This document shows, piece after piece, positions 5,989 to 11,455 of a stretch of DNA of 11,455 nt. The stretch spans positions 1 to 11,455 of the forward strand of contig CANQZL010000033.1 in assembly GCA_947628325.1 (NCBI GenBank). Reading direction: 5' to 3'. Positions within the stretch are counted from its first letter, which is position 1. Every line of letters starts with the position of its first letter. The notes beneath the pieces are model-generated. The model saw only the letters and a list, made by a program, of their open reading frames with translations. It was not told the DNA's origin and did no database searches. The stretch comes from an uncultured Bacilli bacterium (GTDB taxonomy: Bacteria; Bacillota_I; Bacilli_A; RF39; UBA660). A program made the position numbers and the translations under genes.

Positions 5989-6009
5989 GTATTGGACTGG
6001 AGGGATAAT

Positions 6010-6471
6010 GTGAAATCTGGTAAAAGTGGTTTTGGTATTAGAGAAATGATTATCTATACTAGTTTGTTATTGTTGTTACTATTATATGTTTCCTTTTCAA
6101 TAAATACTTTGTATAAAAATATTGAAAATAATAAGAATAGTTCTAAAGTGGAAAAAACTGAGAATAAAGAAAATAATAATTCTAATAATAAAAATGATGA
6201 TAATGTAATAGATGAAAATTACTATAAAGGATTAGAAAATAAATTAAAAAGTGCTGCTATTAATTATTTAAATTCATATAGTTATGATTTAACTGATAAT
6301 GTTATAACTATTGATAGTACAAAATTAGAAGAATTAAATATGTTAGATAAAATGTATGATAAAAATGGCAGTACACAATGTGATGGATATACAAATATAT
6401 ATCAAAGTAATGAAAGAATATTTGCAGATTCATATATAAATTGTGGAGAATATGTTACGGAAGGATATTAG
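6010..6471 (+). CDS. Small single-pass membrane protein with two-cysteine C-terminal domain (paralogue 1)
   Basis: 153 residues from the GTG at 6010, chosen because GGAGGG (5999-6004) lies 5 nt upstream. The longer frame from 5971 would begin inside the promoter and add 13 implausible residues. A short basic cytoplasmic start (KSGKSGFGIR) leads to one hydrophobic segment (about 13-33, poly-Leu), so the rest should face outward. Residues about 37-68 are a Lys/Asn/Glu low-complexity linker. The C-terminal domain (about 72-153) has LKSAAINYLNS (79-89), Cys124 and the ending ADSYINCGEYVTEGY with Cys145; the two Cys are positioned to form a disulfide. The same domain closes the next gene. I know this CDG...YINC..Y.T.GY pattern from exported, often pilin-like, proteins of uncultured Firmicutes, without a known function. 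It lies where rpoB would be expected. Confidence 0.8.
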   Translation: MKSGKSGFGIREMIIYTSLLLLLLLYVSFSINTLYKNIENNKNSSKVEKTENKENNNSNNKNDDNVIDENYYKGLENKLKSAAINYLNSYSYDLTDNVITIDSTKLEELNMLDKMYDKNGSTQCDGYTNIYQSNERIFADSYINCGEYVTEGY

Positions 6472-6474
6472 AAG

Positions 6475-6966
6475 ATGGAAGAAACTAGAAGAAAGAAAAG
6501 TAAATTTACATTAAAAAAAGTAAAAAAAATGTTTGTTAATATTTGGAAAAAAATTGTTGAATTTTTTAAATCTTTAAAAAATAAATTTATGAAGTTGCCT
6601 GAAAAAACTAGATATATTACTTATGTTTGGGTTGTTGTAGTTCTTTTAATTTTTATCTTGATATTAGCAAGTAATAGTAATAATAAATTTTTAGAAGACT
6701 ATTCTAATTTAGAGAATGATGTTAAAAGTGCTACATTAGACTATGTAAAAAGTAATGAGATATATCCTACTAAAGATAGTAGATTAAATGTATCTATAGA
6801 AGCATTAAAAGATTATGGCTTTTTATATGAAGATTCAATAAAAGATAAGTCTTGTCAAGGATTTGGAAGAATATATTATGATGATGAAAAAGAAGATTAT
6901 GTAGTTGATGCTTATATAAATTGTAAAAAATATACAACAAAAGGATATTCTGATTATAAAAATTAA
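6475..6966 (+). CDS. Small single-pass membrane protein with two-cysteine C-terminal domain (paralogue 2)
   Basis: 163 residues, starting 3 nt after the stop of the previous gene, with AAGGA (6461-6465) inside that gene's last codons; the pair is translationally linked. Residues 1-46 are strongly basic (many Lys, with amphipathic stretches such as IWKKIVEFFKSLKNKF, 23-38), then one membrane segment (about 47-66) and an outward domain. That domain aligns with paralogue 1: DVKSATLDYVKS (82-93) against KLKSAAINYLNS, Cys127 with CQG against CDG, and VDAYINCKKYTTKGY (144-158, Cys150) against ADSYINCGEYVTEGY. The linker is much shorter and the cytoplasmic part much longer, so the two share a receptor-like outer part with different inner ends. 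No known enzyme motif is visible. Function unknown. Confidence 0.82.
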   Translation: MEETRRKKSKFTLKKVKKMFVNIWKKIVEFFKSLKNKFMKLPEKTRYITYVWVVVVLLIFILILASNSNNKFLEDYSNLENDVKSATLDYVKSNEIYPTKDSRLNVSIEALKDYGFLYEDSIKDKSCQGFGRIYYDDEKEDYVVDAYINCKKYTTKGYSDYKN

Positions 6967-6984
6967 AAAAATAGTAAATAATTG

Positions 6985-7013
6985 TTGACTAATATAATAT
7001 AAAATGATATATT
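6985..7013 (+). promoter_or_regulatory. str operon promoter, extended -10
   Basis: TTGACT (6985-6990), 17-bp spacer, and TATATT (7008-7013) preceded by TG at 7005-7006. It begins 18 nt after the stop of the membrane protein gene and should start transcription near 7020, giving a leader of about 90 nt for rpsL-rpsG-fusA-tuf. An imperfect inverted repeat (6988-7019) followed by five T (7023-7027) overlaps it and may act as a weak terminator for the upstream unit. Confidence 0.75.
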
Positions 7014-7033
7014 ATTAGTGCGTTTTTAAATTG

Positions 7034-7093
7034 AGGTTCTGCTTAGGTAGAACCTGATTTAATGAATGGTTTGATACACCAGGAAGTGTGTAT
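7034..7093 (+). promoter_or_regulatory. Structured 5' leader of the str operon
   Basis: Two hairpins are visible. AGGTTCT (7034-7040) pairs perfectly with AGAACCT (7049-7055) around an 8-nt loop. ATACAC (7074-7079) pairs with GTGTAT (7088-7093), or ACAC with GTGT at 7086-7089 around CAGGAA. Neither is followed by a U-tract. The second ends six nt before the AGGAGG of rpsL (7099-7104), so its stability could affect ribosome access. I cannot assign it to a named leader family; control by an operon protein such as S7 or S12 is conjecture. Confidence 0.5.
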
Positions 7094-7110
7094 ATGAGAG
7101 GAGGACATAT

Positions 7111-7521
7111 ATGACAACTATTAACCAATTAGTAAGAAAAAACAGAAAAGATAAGACTAAGAAGAGTAAAAGCCCTGTTTTAAATGTTGGATTTAACAGT
7201 ATGGAAAGAAAAGCAACAGTTCAAAATAGTCCACAAAAAAGAGGAGTATGTACTAAAGTTGGTACTCGTACACCAAAGAAACCTAACTCAGCTTTAAGAA
7301 AGTTTGCTCGTGTTAGATTATCAAACGGAAGAGAAGTAGATACTTATATTCCAGGTGAAGGACATAACTTACAAGAACATAGCGTTGTTTTAGTACGTGG
7401 TGGACGTGTTAAAGACTTAATCGGTGTTCGTTATCACATTATTCGTGGTACATTAGATACTCAAGGTGTTAATAACAGAAAACAAGGTCGTAGTAAATAT
7501 GGTACAAAAAGACCTAAGTAG
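7111..7521 (+). CDS. rpsL: 30S ribosomal protein S12, Pro-to-Ile at the streptomycin loop
   Basis: S12 sits at the decoding centre on the 30S interface side and controls accuracy and streptomycin response. The 136 residues are full length for a Firmicutes S12: MTTINQLVRKNRK start, PQKRGVCTKVGT (41-52), the PKKPNSALRK loop (55-64) with the Lys equivalent to E. coli K43 present (Lys56), GEGHNLQEHSVVLVRGGRV (82-100) and the SKYGTKRPK end. The second streptomycin loop reads VKDLIGVRYH: Lys101 (E. coli K88) and Asp102 are kept, but Ile104 replaces the almost invariant Pro91. The codon is ATC at 7420-7422. Changes at this Pro cause streptomycin resistance or dependence in E. coli. AGGAGG (7099-7104) lies 6 nt before the ATG. 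First gene of the str operon. Confidence 0.97.
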   Translation: MTTINQLVRKNRKDKTKKSKSPVLNVGFNSMERKATVQNSPQKRGVCTKVGTRTPKKPNSALRKFARVRLSNGREVDTYIPGEGHNLQEHSVVLVRGGRVKDLIGVRYHIIRGTLDTQGVNNRKQGRSKYGTKRPK

Positions 7522-7526
7522 GTCTT
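7509..7526 (+). promoter_or_regulatory. Hairpin across the rpsL stop codon
   Basis: AAGACCT (7509-7515) and AGGTCTT (7520-7526) are perfectly complementary with a 4-nt loop; the rpsL TAG (7519-7521) lies in the loop edge and 3' arm. No U-tract follows, so it is not a terminator. In E. coli the rpsL-rpsG gap holds the S7 repression site; whether this smaller hairpin plays that part is unknown. Confidence 0.45.
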
Positions 7527-7558
7527 CGTAAATAAATAAAAAGGAAGGAGAGAATAAT

Positions 7559-8026
7559 ATGCGTAAAAGACGTGCAGTAAAAAGAGATGTATTACCAGAT
7601 CCTATATATAATTCTAAAGTAGTTACAAAATTAATTAATCAAATTATGAATGATGGTAAAAAAGGTACTGCTGAAAGAATATTATATGAAGCATTTGATA
7701 TAATCAAAGAAAAAACTGGTGAAGAACCAATGGAAGTATATCAAAAAGCTTTAGAAAATGTTAAACCTCTTTTAGAAGTTAAATCTAGAAGAGTTGGGGG
7801 TTCAAATGTTCAAGTTCCTATTGAAGTTAATGACGATAGAAGTCAAGCATTAGCATTACGTTGGATAGTTAATTATGCTAAGAGTAGAAACGGAAAAGGA
7901 ATGGCTATTAATTTAGCAAATGAAATTATGGATGCCGCAAATGGAGTTGGTGGAGCTGTTAAAAAACGTGAAGATACTCACAAGATGGCTGAAGCTAATA
8001 AAGCATTTGCACATTTCAGATGGTAG
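7559..8026 (+). CDS. rpsG: 30S ribosomal protein S7
   Basis: S7 nucleates assembly of the 30S head by binding the 3' major domain of 16S rRNA and contacts E-site tRNA and mRNA; in E. coli it also represses the str operon. The 155 residues match the family length (about 156): MRKRRAVKRDVLPDPIY start, the helix LINQIMNDGKKGTAERILY (25-43), the beta-hairpin region VKSRRVGGSNVQVPIEV (74-90), ALRWIVNYAKSRNGKGMA (99-116) and the KREDTHKMAEANKAFAHFRW end (136-155). GGAAGGAG (7543-7550) stands 8 nt before the ATG. The stop TAG at 8024-8026 is also part of the fusA ribosome binding site, so the two genes are translationally coupled. Confidence 0.98.
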   Translation: MRKRRAVKRDVLPDPIYNSKVVTKLINQIMNDGKKGTAERILYEAFDIIKEKTGEEPMEVYQKALENVKPLLEVKSRRVGGSNVQVPIEVNDDRSQALALRWIVNYAKSRNGKGMAINLANEIMDAANGVGGAVKKREDTHKMAEANKAFAHFRW

Positions 8027-8038
8027 GAGCAAGATAAT

Positions 8039-10114
8039 ATGGCAAGAGATGTTACAATAGATAAAATTCGTAATATTGGTATAATGGCACATATAGATGC
8101 AGGTAAAACTACTTTTACAGAAAGAGTTTTATTCCATACTGGTATTACTCATAAAATAGGTGAGACACATGATGGTGAATCACAAATGGACTGGATGGAG
8201 CAAGAAAAAGAACGTGGTATCACTATTACTAGTGCAGCTACTACAGCTCATTGGAAAGGATATCGTTTAAATATTATTGATACTCCAGGTCACGTAGATT
8301 TTACTGTTGAAGTTCAAAGATCATTAAGAGTTTTAGATGGTGCTATATGTTTATTAGATGGTAATGCTGGTGTTGAACCACAATCTGAAACAGTATGGCG
8401 TCAAGCTACTGAATATAAAGTTCCAAGAATGGTTTTTGTTAACAAAATGGATAAAATAGGAGCTGATTTTGAATTCAGTTTAGATACAATTGGTAAAAGA
8501 TTAGGTGTTAACTATGCTCCAGTTCAATGGCCAATTGGTTCTGAAGCTGAATTTAATGGAATTGTTGATTTAATAACTAGAAAGGCTTATCAATTTGATC
8601 GTAAAGATGAGCATGAAAATTATGTAGAAATACCAATTCCAGAAAATTTAAAAGACTTAGTAGAAACTAAGAGATTAGAGTTAGTTGAAAAAGCAGTTGA
8701 ATTTGATGACGCTATAATGGAAAAATATCTTGAAGGCGAAGAATTAACTGTTGAAGAGATTAAATCTGCTATCAGAAAAGGAGTTTTAGCTGCTGAATTC
8801 TTCCCAGTATTATGTGGAAGTGCTTTATCAAATACAGGAGTTAAACTTGCTTTAGATGCAATCATAGATTATATGCCTGCTCCAACTGATGTTGAAGCTA
8901 TTGAATGTACTGATAAAAATGGTAACTTAGTAAAACGTCATCCAAGTGATAGTGAACCATTTACAGCTATGGCATTTAAAATTATGACTGATCCATTCGT
9001 TGGAAGATTAGCTTTCTTTAGAGTTTATTCTGGACATTTAACTAGTGGATCATATATCTTAAATAGTACAAAAGATGTAAAAGAAAGAGTTGGACGTATT
9101 TTACAAATGCATGCTAACCAAAGAAAAGAAATTTCTGAAGTATGGACTGGAGAAATTGCTGCATTAGTTGGTTTAAAAAATACAACAACTGCAGATACTT
9201 TATGTGATGAAAAGAATCCAGTTATTATGAATGGAATGGAATTCCCTGAACCAGTTATTGATGAAGCTATTGAACCAAAATCAAAAGCTGATCAAGATAA
9301 ACTTGGTGTAGCATTACAAAAGTTAGCTGAAGAAGATCCTACATTTAAATATAGAACTGATCCTGAAACAGGACAAACTGTAATTAGTGGTATGGGTGAA
9401 TTACATCTTGAAGTATTAGTAAGAAGAATGAAAGACGAATTTAATGTTGATGCTAATATTGGTCGACCACAAGTTGCTTATCGTGAAACATTAACACAAA
9501 TGGGTGAATGTGAAGGTAAGTACATTAAACAATCAGGTGGTCGTGGACAATATGGTCATGTTTGGGTAAGATTTGAACCTAACAAAGATAAAGGTTATGA
9601 ATTCGTTGATGCTATTGTTGGAGGTGTTGTTCCTCGTGAATATATTCCAGTTACAGATAAAGGATTACAAGAAGCTATGGCTGGAGGTATTTTAGCAGGA
9701 TATCCAATGGTAGATATAAAAGCTACTTTATATGATGGATCATATCATGATGTAGACTCATCAGAAATGGCTTTCAAAATTGCAGCTAGTTTAGCTTTAA
9801 AAGAAGCTTTAAAGAAATGTAAGCCAGTTCTACTTGAGCCAATTATGAAAGTAGAAGTTGTTGTACCTGAAGAATATATGGGTAATGTAATGGGAGATTT
9901 AACTAGTAGACGTGGACGTCCATTAGGACAAGAATCTCGTGGAAATGCACTTAAAATAGATGCAATGGTTCCATTATCAGAGATGTTTGGATATGCAACA
10001 ACATTACGTTCTAATTCACAAGGACGTGGAACATTTACAATGACAATGGATCATTATGAAGAAGTTCCAAAATCAATCGCTGATGAAATAATAAAGAAAA
10101 ACAGCGCTCAATAA
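8039..10114 (+). CDS. fusA: Translation elongation factor G
   Basis: EF-G is the GTPase that drives tRNA-mRNA translocation and, with RRF, ribosome recycling. The 691 residues match the usual bacterial length. The GTPase motifs are complete: G1 AHIDAGKTT (17-25), G2 in RGITIT (59-64), G3 DTPGH (81-85), G4 NKMD (135-138) and G5 GSAL near 260. Domains II-V follow, including MGELHLEVLVRRM (domain III), GGRGQYGHVW (domain IV start) and SRRGRPLGQE (domain V). Only one fusA is visible here, and it is the ordinary elongation form, without signs of a FusB-insensitive or tetracycline-protection variant (no TetM-like features). The ribosome binding site TAGGAG (8024-8029) overlaps the rpsG stop, 9 nt from the ATG. 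Domain II onward contacts the L11 and L7/L12 proteins encoded upstream. Confidence 0.98.
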   Translation: MARDVTIDKIRNIGIMAHIDAGKTTFTERVLFHTGITHKIGETHDGESQMDWMEQEKERGITITSAATTAHWKGYRLNIIDTPGHVDFTVEVQRSLRVLDGAICLLDGNAGVEPQSETVWRQATEYKVPRMVFVNKMDKIGADFEFSLDTIGKRLGVNYAPVQWPIGSEAEFNGIVDLITRKAYQFDRKDEHENYVEIPIPENLKDLVETKRLELVEKAVEFDDAIMEKYLEGEELTVEEIKSAIRKGVLAAEFFPVLCGSALSNTGVKLALDAIIDYMPAPTDVEAIECTDKNGNLVKRHPSDSEPFTAMAFKIMTDPFVGRLAFFRVYSGHLTSGSYILNSTKDVKERVGRILQMHANQRKEISEVWTGEIAALVGLKNTTTADTLCDEKNPVIMNGMEFPEPVIDEAIEPKSKADQDKLGVALQKLAEEDPTFKYRTDPETGQTVISGMGELHLEVLVRRMKDEFNVDANIGRPQVAYRETLTQMGECEGKYIKQSGGRGQYGHVWVRFEPNKDKGYEFVDAIVGGVVPREYIPVTDKGLQEAMAGGILAGYPMVDIKATLYDGSYHDVDSSEMAFKIAASLALKEALKKCKPVLLEPIMKVEVVVPEEYMGNVMGDLTSRRGRPLGQESRGNALKIDAMVPLSEMFGYATTLRSNSQGRGTFTMTMDHYEEVPKSIADEIIKKNSAQ

Positions 10115-10122
10115 AAATAATA

Positions 10123-10152
10123 CTTGAAAAAGTTTCAAGCATTAGATAAAAT
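10123..10152 (+). promoter_or_regulatory. Probable internal promoter for tuf, within a small inverted repeat
   Basis: TTGAAA (10124-10129) and TAAAAT (10147-10152) are separated by 17 bp in the 67-nt gap after fusA. The -35 box is also one arm of the perfect inverted repeat CTTGAAA (10123-10129) / TTTCAAG (10133-10139). With no T-run after the repeat it is not a terminator; as RNA it could be a processing or stabilising hairpin. A separate promoter would help explain the higher EF-Tu demand relative to EF-G. Confidence 0.5.
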
Positions 10153-10181
10153 AGTTATGTATATAAAAGGAGGAAATATTT

Positions 10182-11351
10182 ATGTCAAAAGAAAAATTTG
10201 ACCGTTCAAAACCACATGTTAATATTGGTACTATTGGACACGTTGACCATGGTAAAACAACATTAACAGCTGCTATTACAAAATATTTTGGTGAATTTGT
10301 TGATTATGCTGATATTGATAAAGCACCAGAAGAAAGAGAAAGAGGTATTACAATTAATACTGCTCACGTTGAGTATCAAACTGAAACACGTCACTATGCT
10401 CACGTTGATTGCCCAGGACATGCTGATTATGTTAAAAACATGATTACTGGTGCTGCACAAATGGATGGAGCTATTCTAGTTGTATCTGCTGCAGATGGAC
10501 CAATGCCTCAAACTCGTGAACATATTTTACTTGCTAGACAAGTTGGTGTTCCAAAAATTGTTGTATTTATGAATAAATGCGACCAAGTTGATGATCCTGA
10601 ACTACTTGATTTAGTAGAAATGGAAATTCGTGAATTATTAAATGAATATGAATTCGATGGAGATAATTGTCCTATTATTAGAGGTTCTGCTTTAAAGGCT
10701 CTTGAAGGAAATGAAAAAGATGTTCAAGCTATTAAAGATTTAATGGCTGCTGTTGATTCATATATTGATTTACCAGTACGTGATACTGATAAACCATTCC
10801 TAATGAGTATTGAAGATGTATTTACTATTTCTGGACGTGGAACAGTTGTTACTGGACGTGTAGAACGTGGTGAATTAAAACTTAATGATGAAGTTGAAAT
10901 CGTTGGTTTAAGACCTACTCAAAAAACTGTTGTTACAGGTATTGAAATGTTTAGAAAATCACTTGATTCTGCTATAGCTGGTGATAATGCTGGTGCATTA
11001 CTACGTGGTATTTCTAGAGATCAAGTTGAACGTGGACAAGTTTTAGCTAAACCAGGATCAGTTACTCCACATCATAAATTTAAAGGTTCTGTTTATGTTT
11101 TAAGTAAAGAAGAAGGCGGACGTCATACTCCATTCTTTGCAAACTACAGACCACAATTCTATTTTAGAACAACTGACGTTACTGGTGTAATTACTTTACC
11201 TGAAGGTACTGAAATGGTTATGCCTGGTGATAACGTAGATATGTCTGTTGAATTAATTTCTCCAGTTGCACTTGAAAATGGTACTAAATTCTCTATTCGT
11301 GAAGGTGGACGTACTGTTGGTGCAGGTGTTGTTACTGAAATAATTGAATAA
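10182..11351 (+). CDS. tuf: Translation elongation factor Tu, short before switch I
   Basis: EF-Tu carries aminoacyl-tRNA to the ribosomal A site as a ternary complex with GTP. The motifs are intact: G1 GHVDHGKT (19-26), G2 in RGITIN (54-59), G3 DCPGH (76-80), G4 NKCD (131-134) and G5 GSAL (about 168-171). Domains 2 and 3 are complete, with GRGTVVTGRVERG, EEGGRHTPFF and the ending GRTVGAGVVTEIIE. Its 389 residues are five fewer than E. coli EF-Tu; the loss lies between helix 1 and switch I, where KYFGEFVDYADIDKAPEE replaces a longer stretch. G1 and the motifs after it otherwise keep register. AGGAGG (10168-10173) precedes the ATG by 8 nt. It is the last gene before the strong terminator 11358-11385. 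Whether a second tuf exists elsewhere cannot be seen. Confidence 0.98.
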   Translation: MSKEKFDRSKPHVNIGTIGHVDHGKTTLTAAITKYFGEFVDYADIDKAPEERERGITINTAHVEYQTETRHYAHVDCPGHADYVKNMITGAAQMDGAILVVSAADGPMPQTREHILLARQVGVPKIVVFMNKCDQVDDPELLDLVEMEIRELLNEYEFDGDNCPIIRGSALKALEGNEKDVQAIKDLMAAVDSYIDLPVRDTDKPFLMSIEDVFTISGRGTVVTGRVERGELKLNDEVEIVGLRPTQKTVVTGIEMFRKSLDSAIAGDNAGALLRGISRDQVERGQVLAKPGSVTPHHKFKGSVYVLSKEEGGRHTPFFANYRPQFYFRTTDVTGVITLPEGTEMVMPGDNVDMSVELISPVALENGTKFSIREGGRTVGAGVVTEIIE

Positions 11352-11357
11352 TTGAGT

Positions 11358-11385
11358 AAAAAAGTGAAGAAATTCACTTTTTTTT
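11358..11385 (+). terminator. Intrinsic terminator after tuf
   Basis: AAAAAAGTGAA (11358-11368) pairs perfectly over 11 bp with TTCACTTTTTT (11373-11383) around a GAAA tetraloop, with T continuing to 11385. The A-tract on the 5' side means it could also stop transcription coming from the opposite strand. It begins six bases after the tuf stop and ends the str operon. Confidence 0.93.
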
Positions 11386-11455
11386 ATCTTATAGGAAAGT
11401 TCTTTTATTTAAATTTTTAGAAAAAATTATATTATAAAAAAAGTCGTTCATTAAA

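Noticed and set aside
5971..6009. GTG at 5971 as start of the first small membrane protein
   Set aside because: The stretch contains two TATAAT boxes and no ribosome binding site upstream, whereas GTG at 6010 has GGAGGG five nt before it.
7094..7114. Six-codon frame ending in TGA that overlaps the rpsL ATG, as a leader peptide
   Set aside because: It has no ribosome binding site of its own, contains the rpsL Shine-Dalgarno sequence, and shows no control codons; most likely chance.
8620..8865. Open frame on the minus strand inside fusA
   Set aside because: It is a low-complexity antisense reading of a conserved gene with no recognisable protein or initiation signal.
10123..10139. Inverted repeat after fusA as an intrinsic terminator
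   Set aside because: No T-run follows the 3' arm; it fits better as a -35 region or RNA processing hairpin.
10263..10460. Open frame on the minus strand inside tuf
   Set aside because: Antisense shadow of the conserved GTPase domain, without family resemblance.
11159..11377. Minus-strand frame starting beyond the tuf stop
   Set aside because: Its start lies in the tuf terminator and the rest mirrors tuf codons; no independent coding evidence.
1..11455. CRISPR arrays, insertion sequences, tRNA or rRNA genes
   Set aside because: I saw no regularly spaced direct repeats, transposase-like protein, cloverleaf or rRNA-sized conserved stretch.

Overview
The window is strongly A+T-rich bacterial DNA with AGGAGG-type ribosome binding sites, sigma-A-like promoters, short stem plus U-tract terminators, lipoprotein signal peptides and a RAM10-less, low-GC Firmicutes style of translation genes. 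Trp is encoded by TGG and no gene contains an internal TGA, so the standard bacterial code fits. The best guess is an uncultured host-associated member of the Bacilli/Erysipelotrichales/RF39 type (Bacillota, near Mollicutes). The clade is inferred from style and the kinds of accessory proteins, not from a phylogeny. All genes lie on the + strand.

Region 1 (1-3315) is an accessory operon of three unlike lipoproteins: one with a coiled coil and C-terminal beta domain, one with WG repeats, and one with a Ser/Asn linker and a globular domain common in gut Firmicutes. It is driven by a promoter whose spacer between TTGACT and TATAAT ends in a run of ten G. The spacer is 19 bp where 17 is optimal, which makes this a strong candidate for a phase-variable switch. 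A GAAA-loop terminator ends the unit.

Region 2 (3369-5950) holds the ribosomal protein genes rplK-rplA (L11, L1) and rplJ-rplL (L10, L7/L12). Each pair has its own promoter. rplK is preceded by an RNA element that looks like the L1-binding part of 23S rRNA. rplJ is preceded by an L10-type leader with a visible terminator and a competing antiterminator. The -35 box of the rplJ promoter sits inside the last codons of rplA. L11 has an unusual charged C-terminal tail of about 57 residues.

Region 3 (5953-6966) occupies the place where rpoB-rpoC normally sit. It instead holds two small single-pass membrane proteins that are diverged paralogues, with a shared extracytoplasmic C-terminal domain carrying two cysteines.

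Region 4 (6985-11385) is the str operon: rpsL, rpsG, fusA and tuf (S12, S7, EF-G, EF-Tu), with a structured leader, a probable extra promoter before tuf and a strong final terminator. S12 has Ile where nearly all bacteria have Pro (E. coli P91), and EF-Tu lacks five residues before switch I. The last 70 bases (11386-11455) are A/T-rich and show nothing I can name.

Working together, regions 2 and 4 supply the ribosomal GTPase-associated centre (L11, L10, L7/L12), the L1 stalk, the decoding-centre protein S12, S7, and the two elongation GTPases that use that centre. Regions 1 and 3 are cell-envelope genes with no visible functional link to translation.
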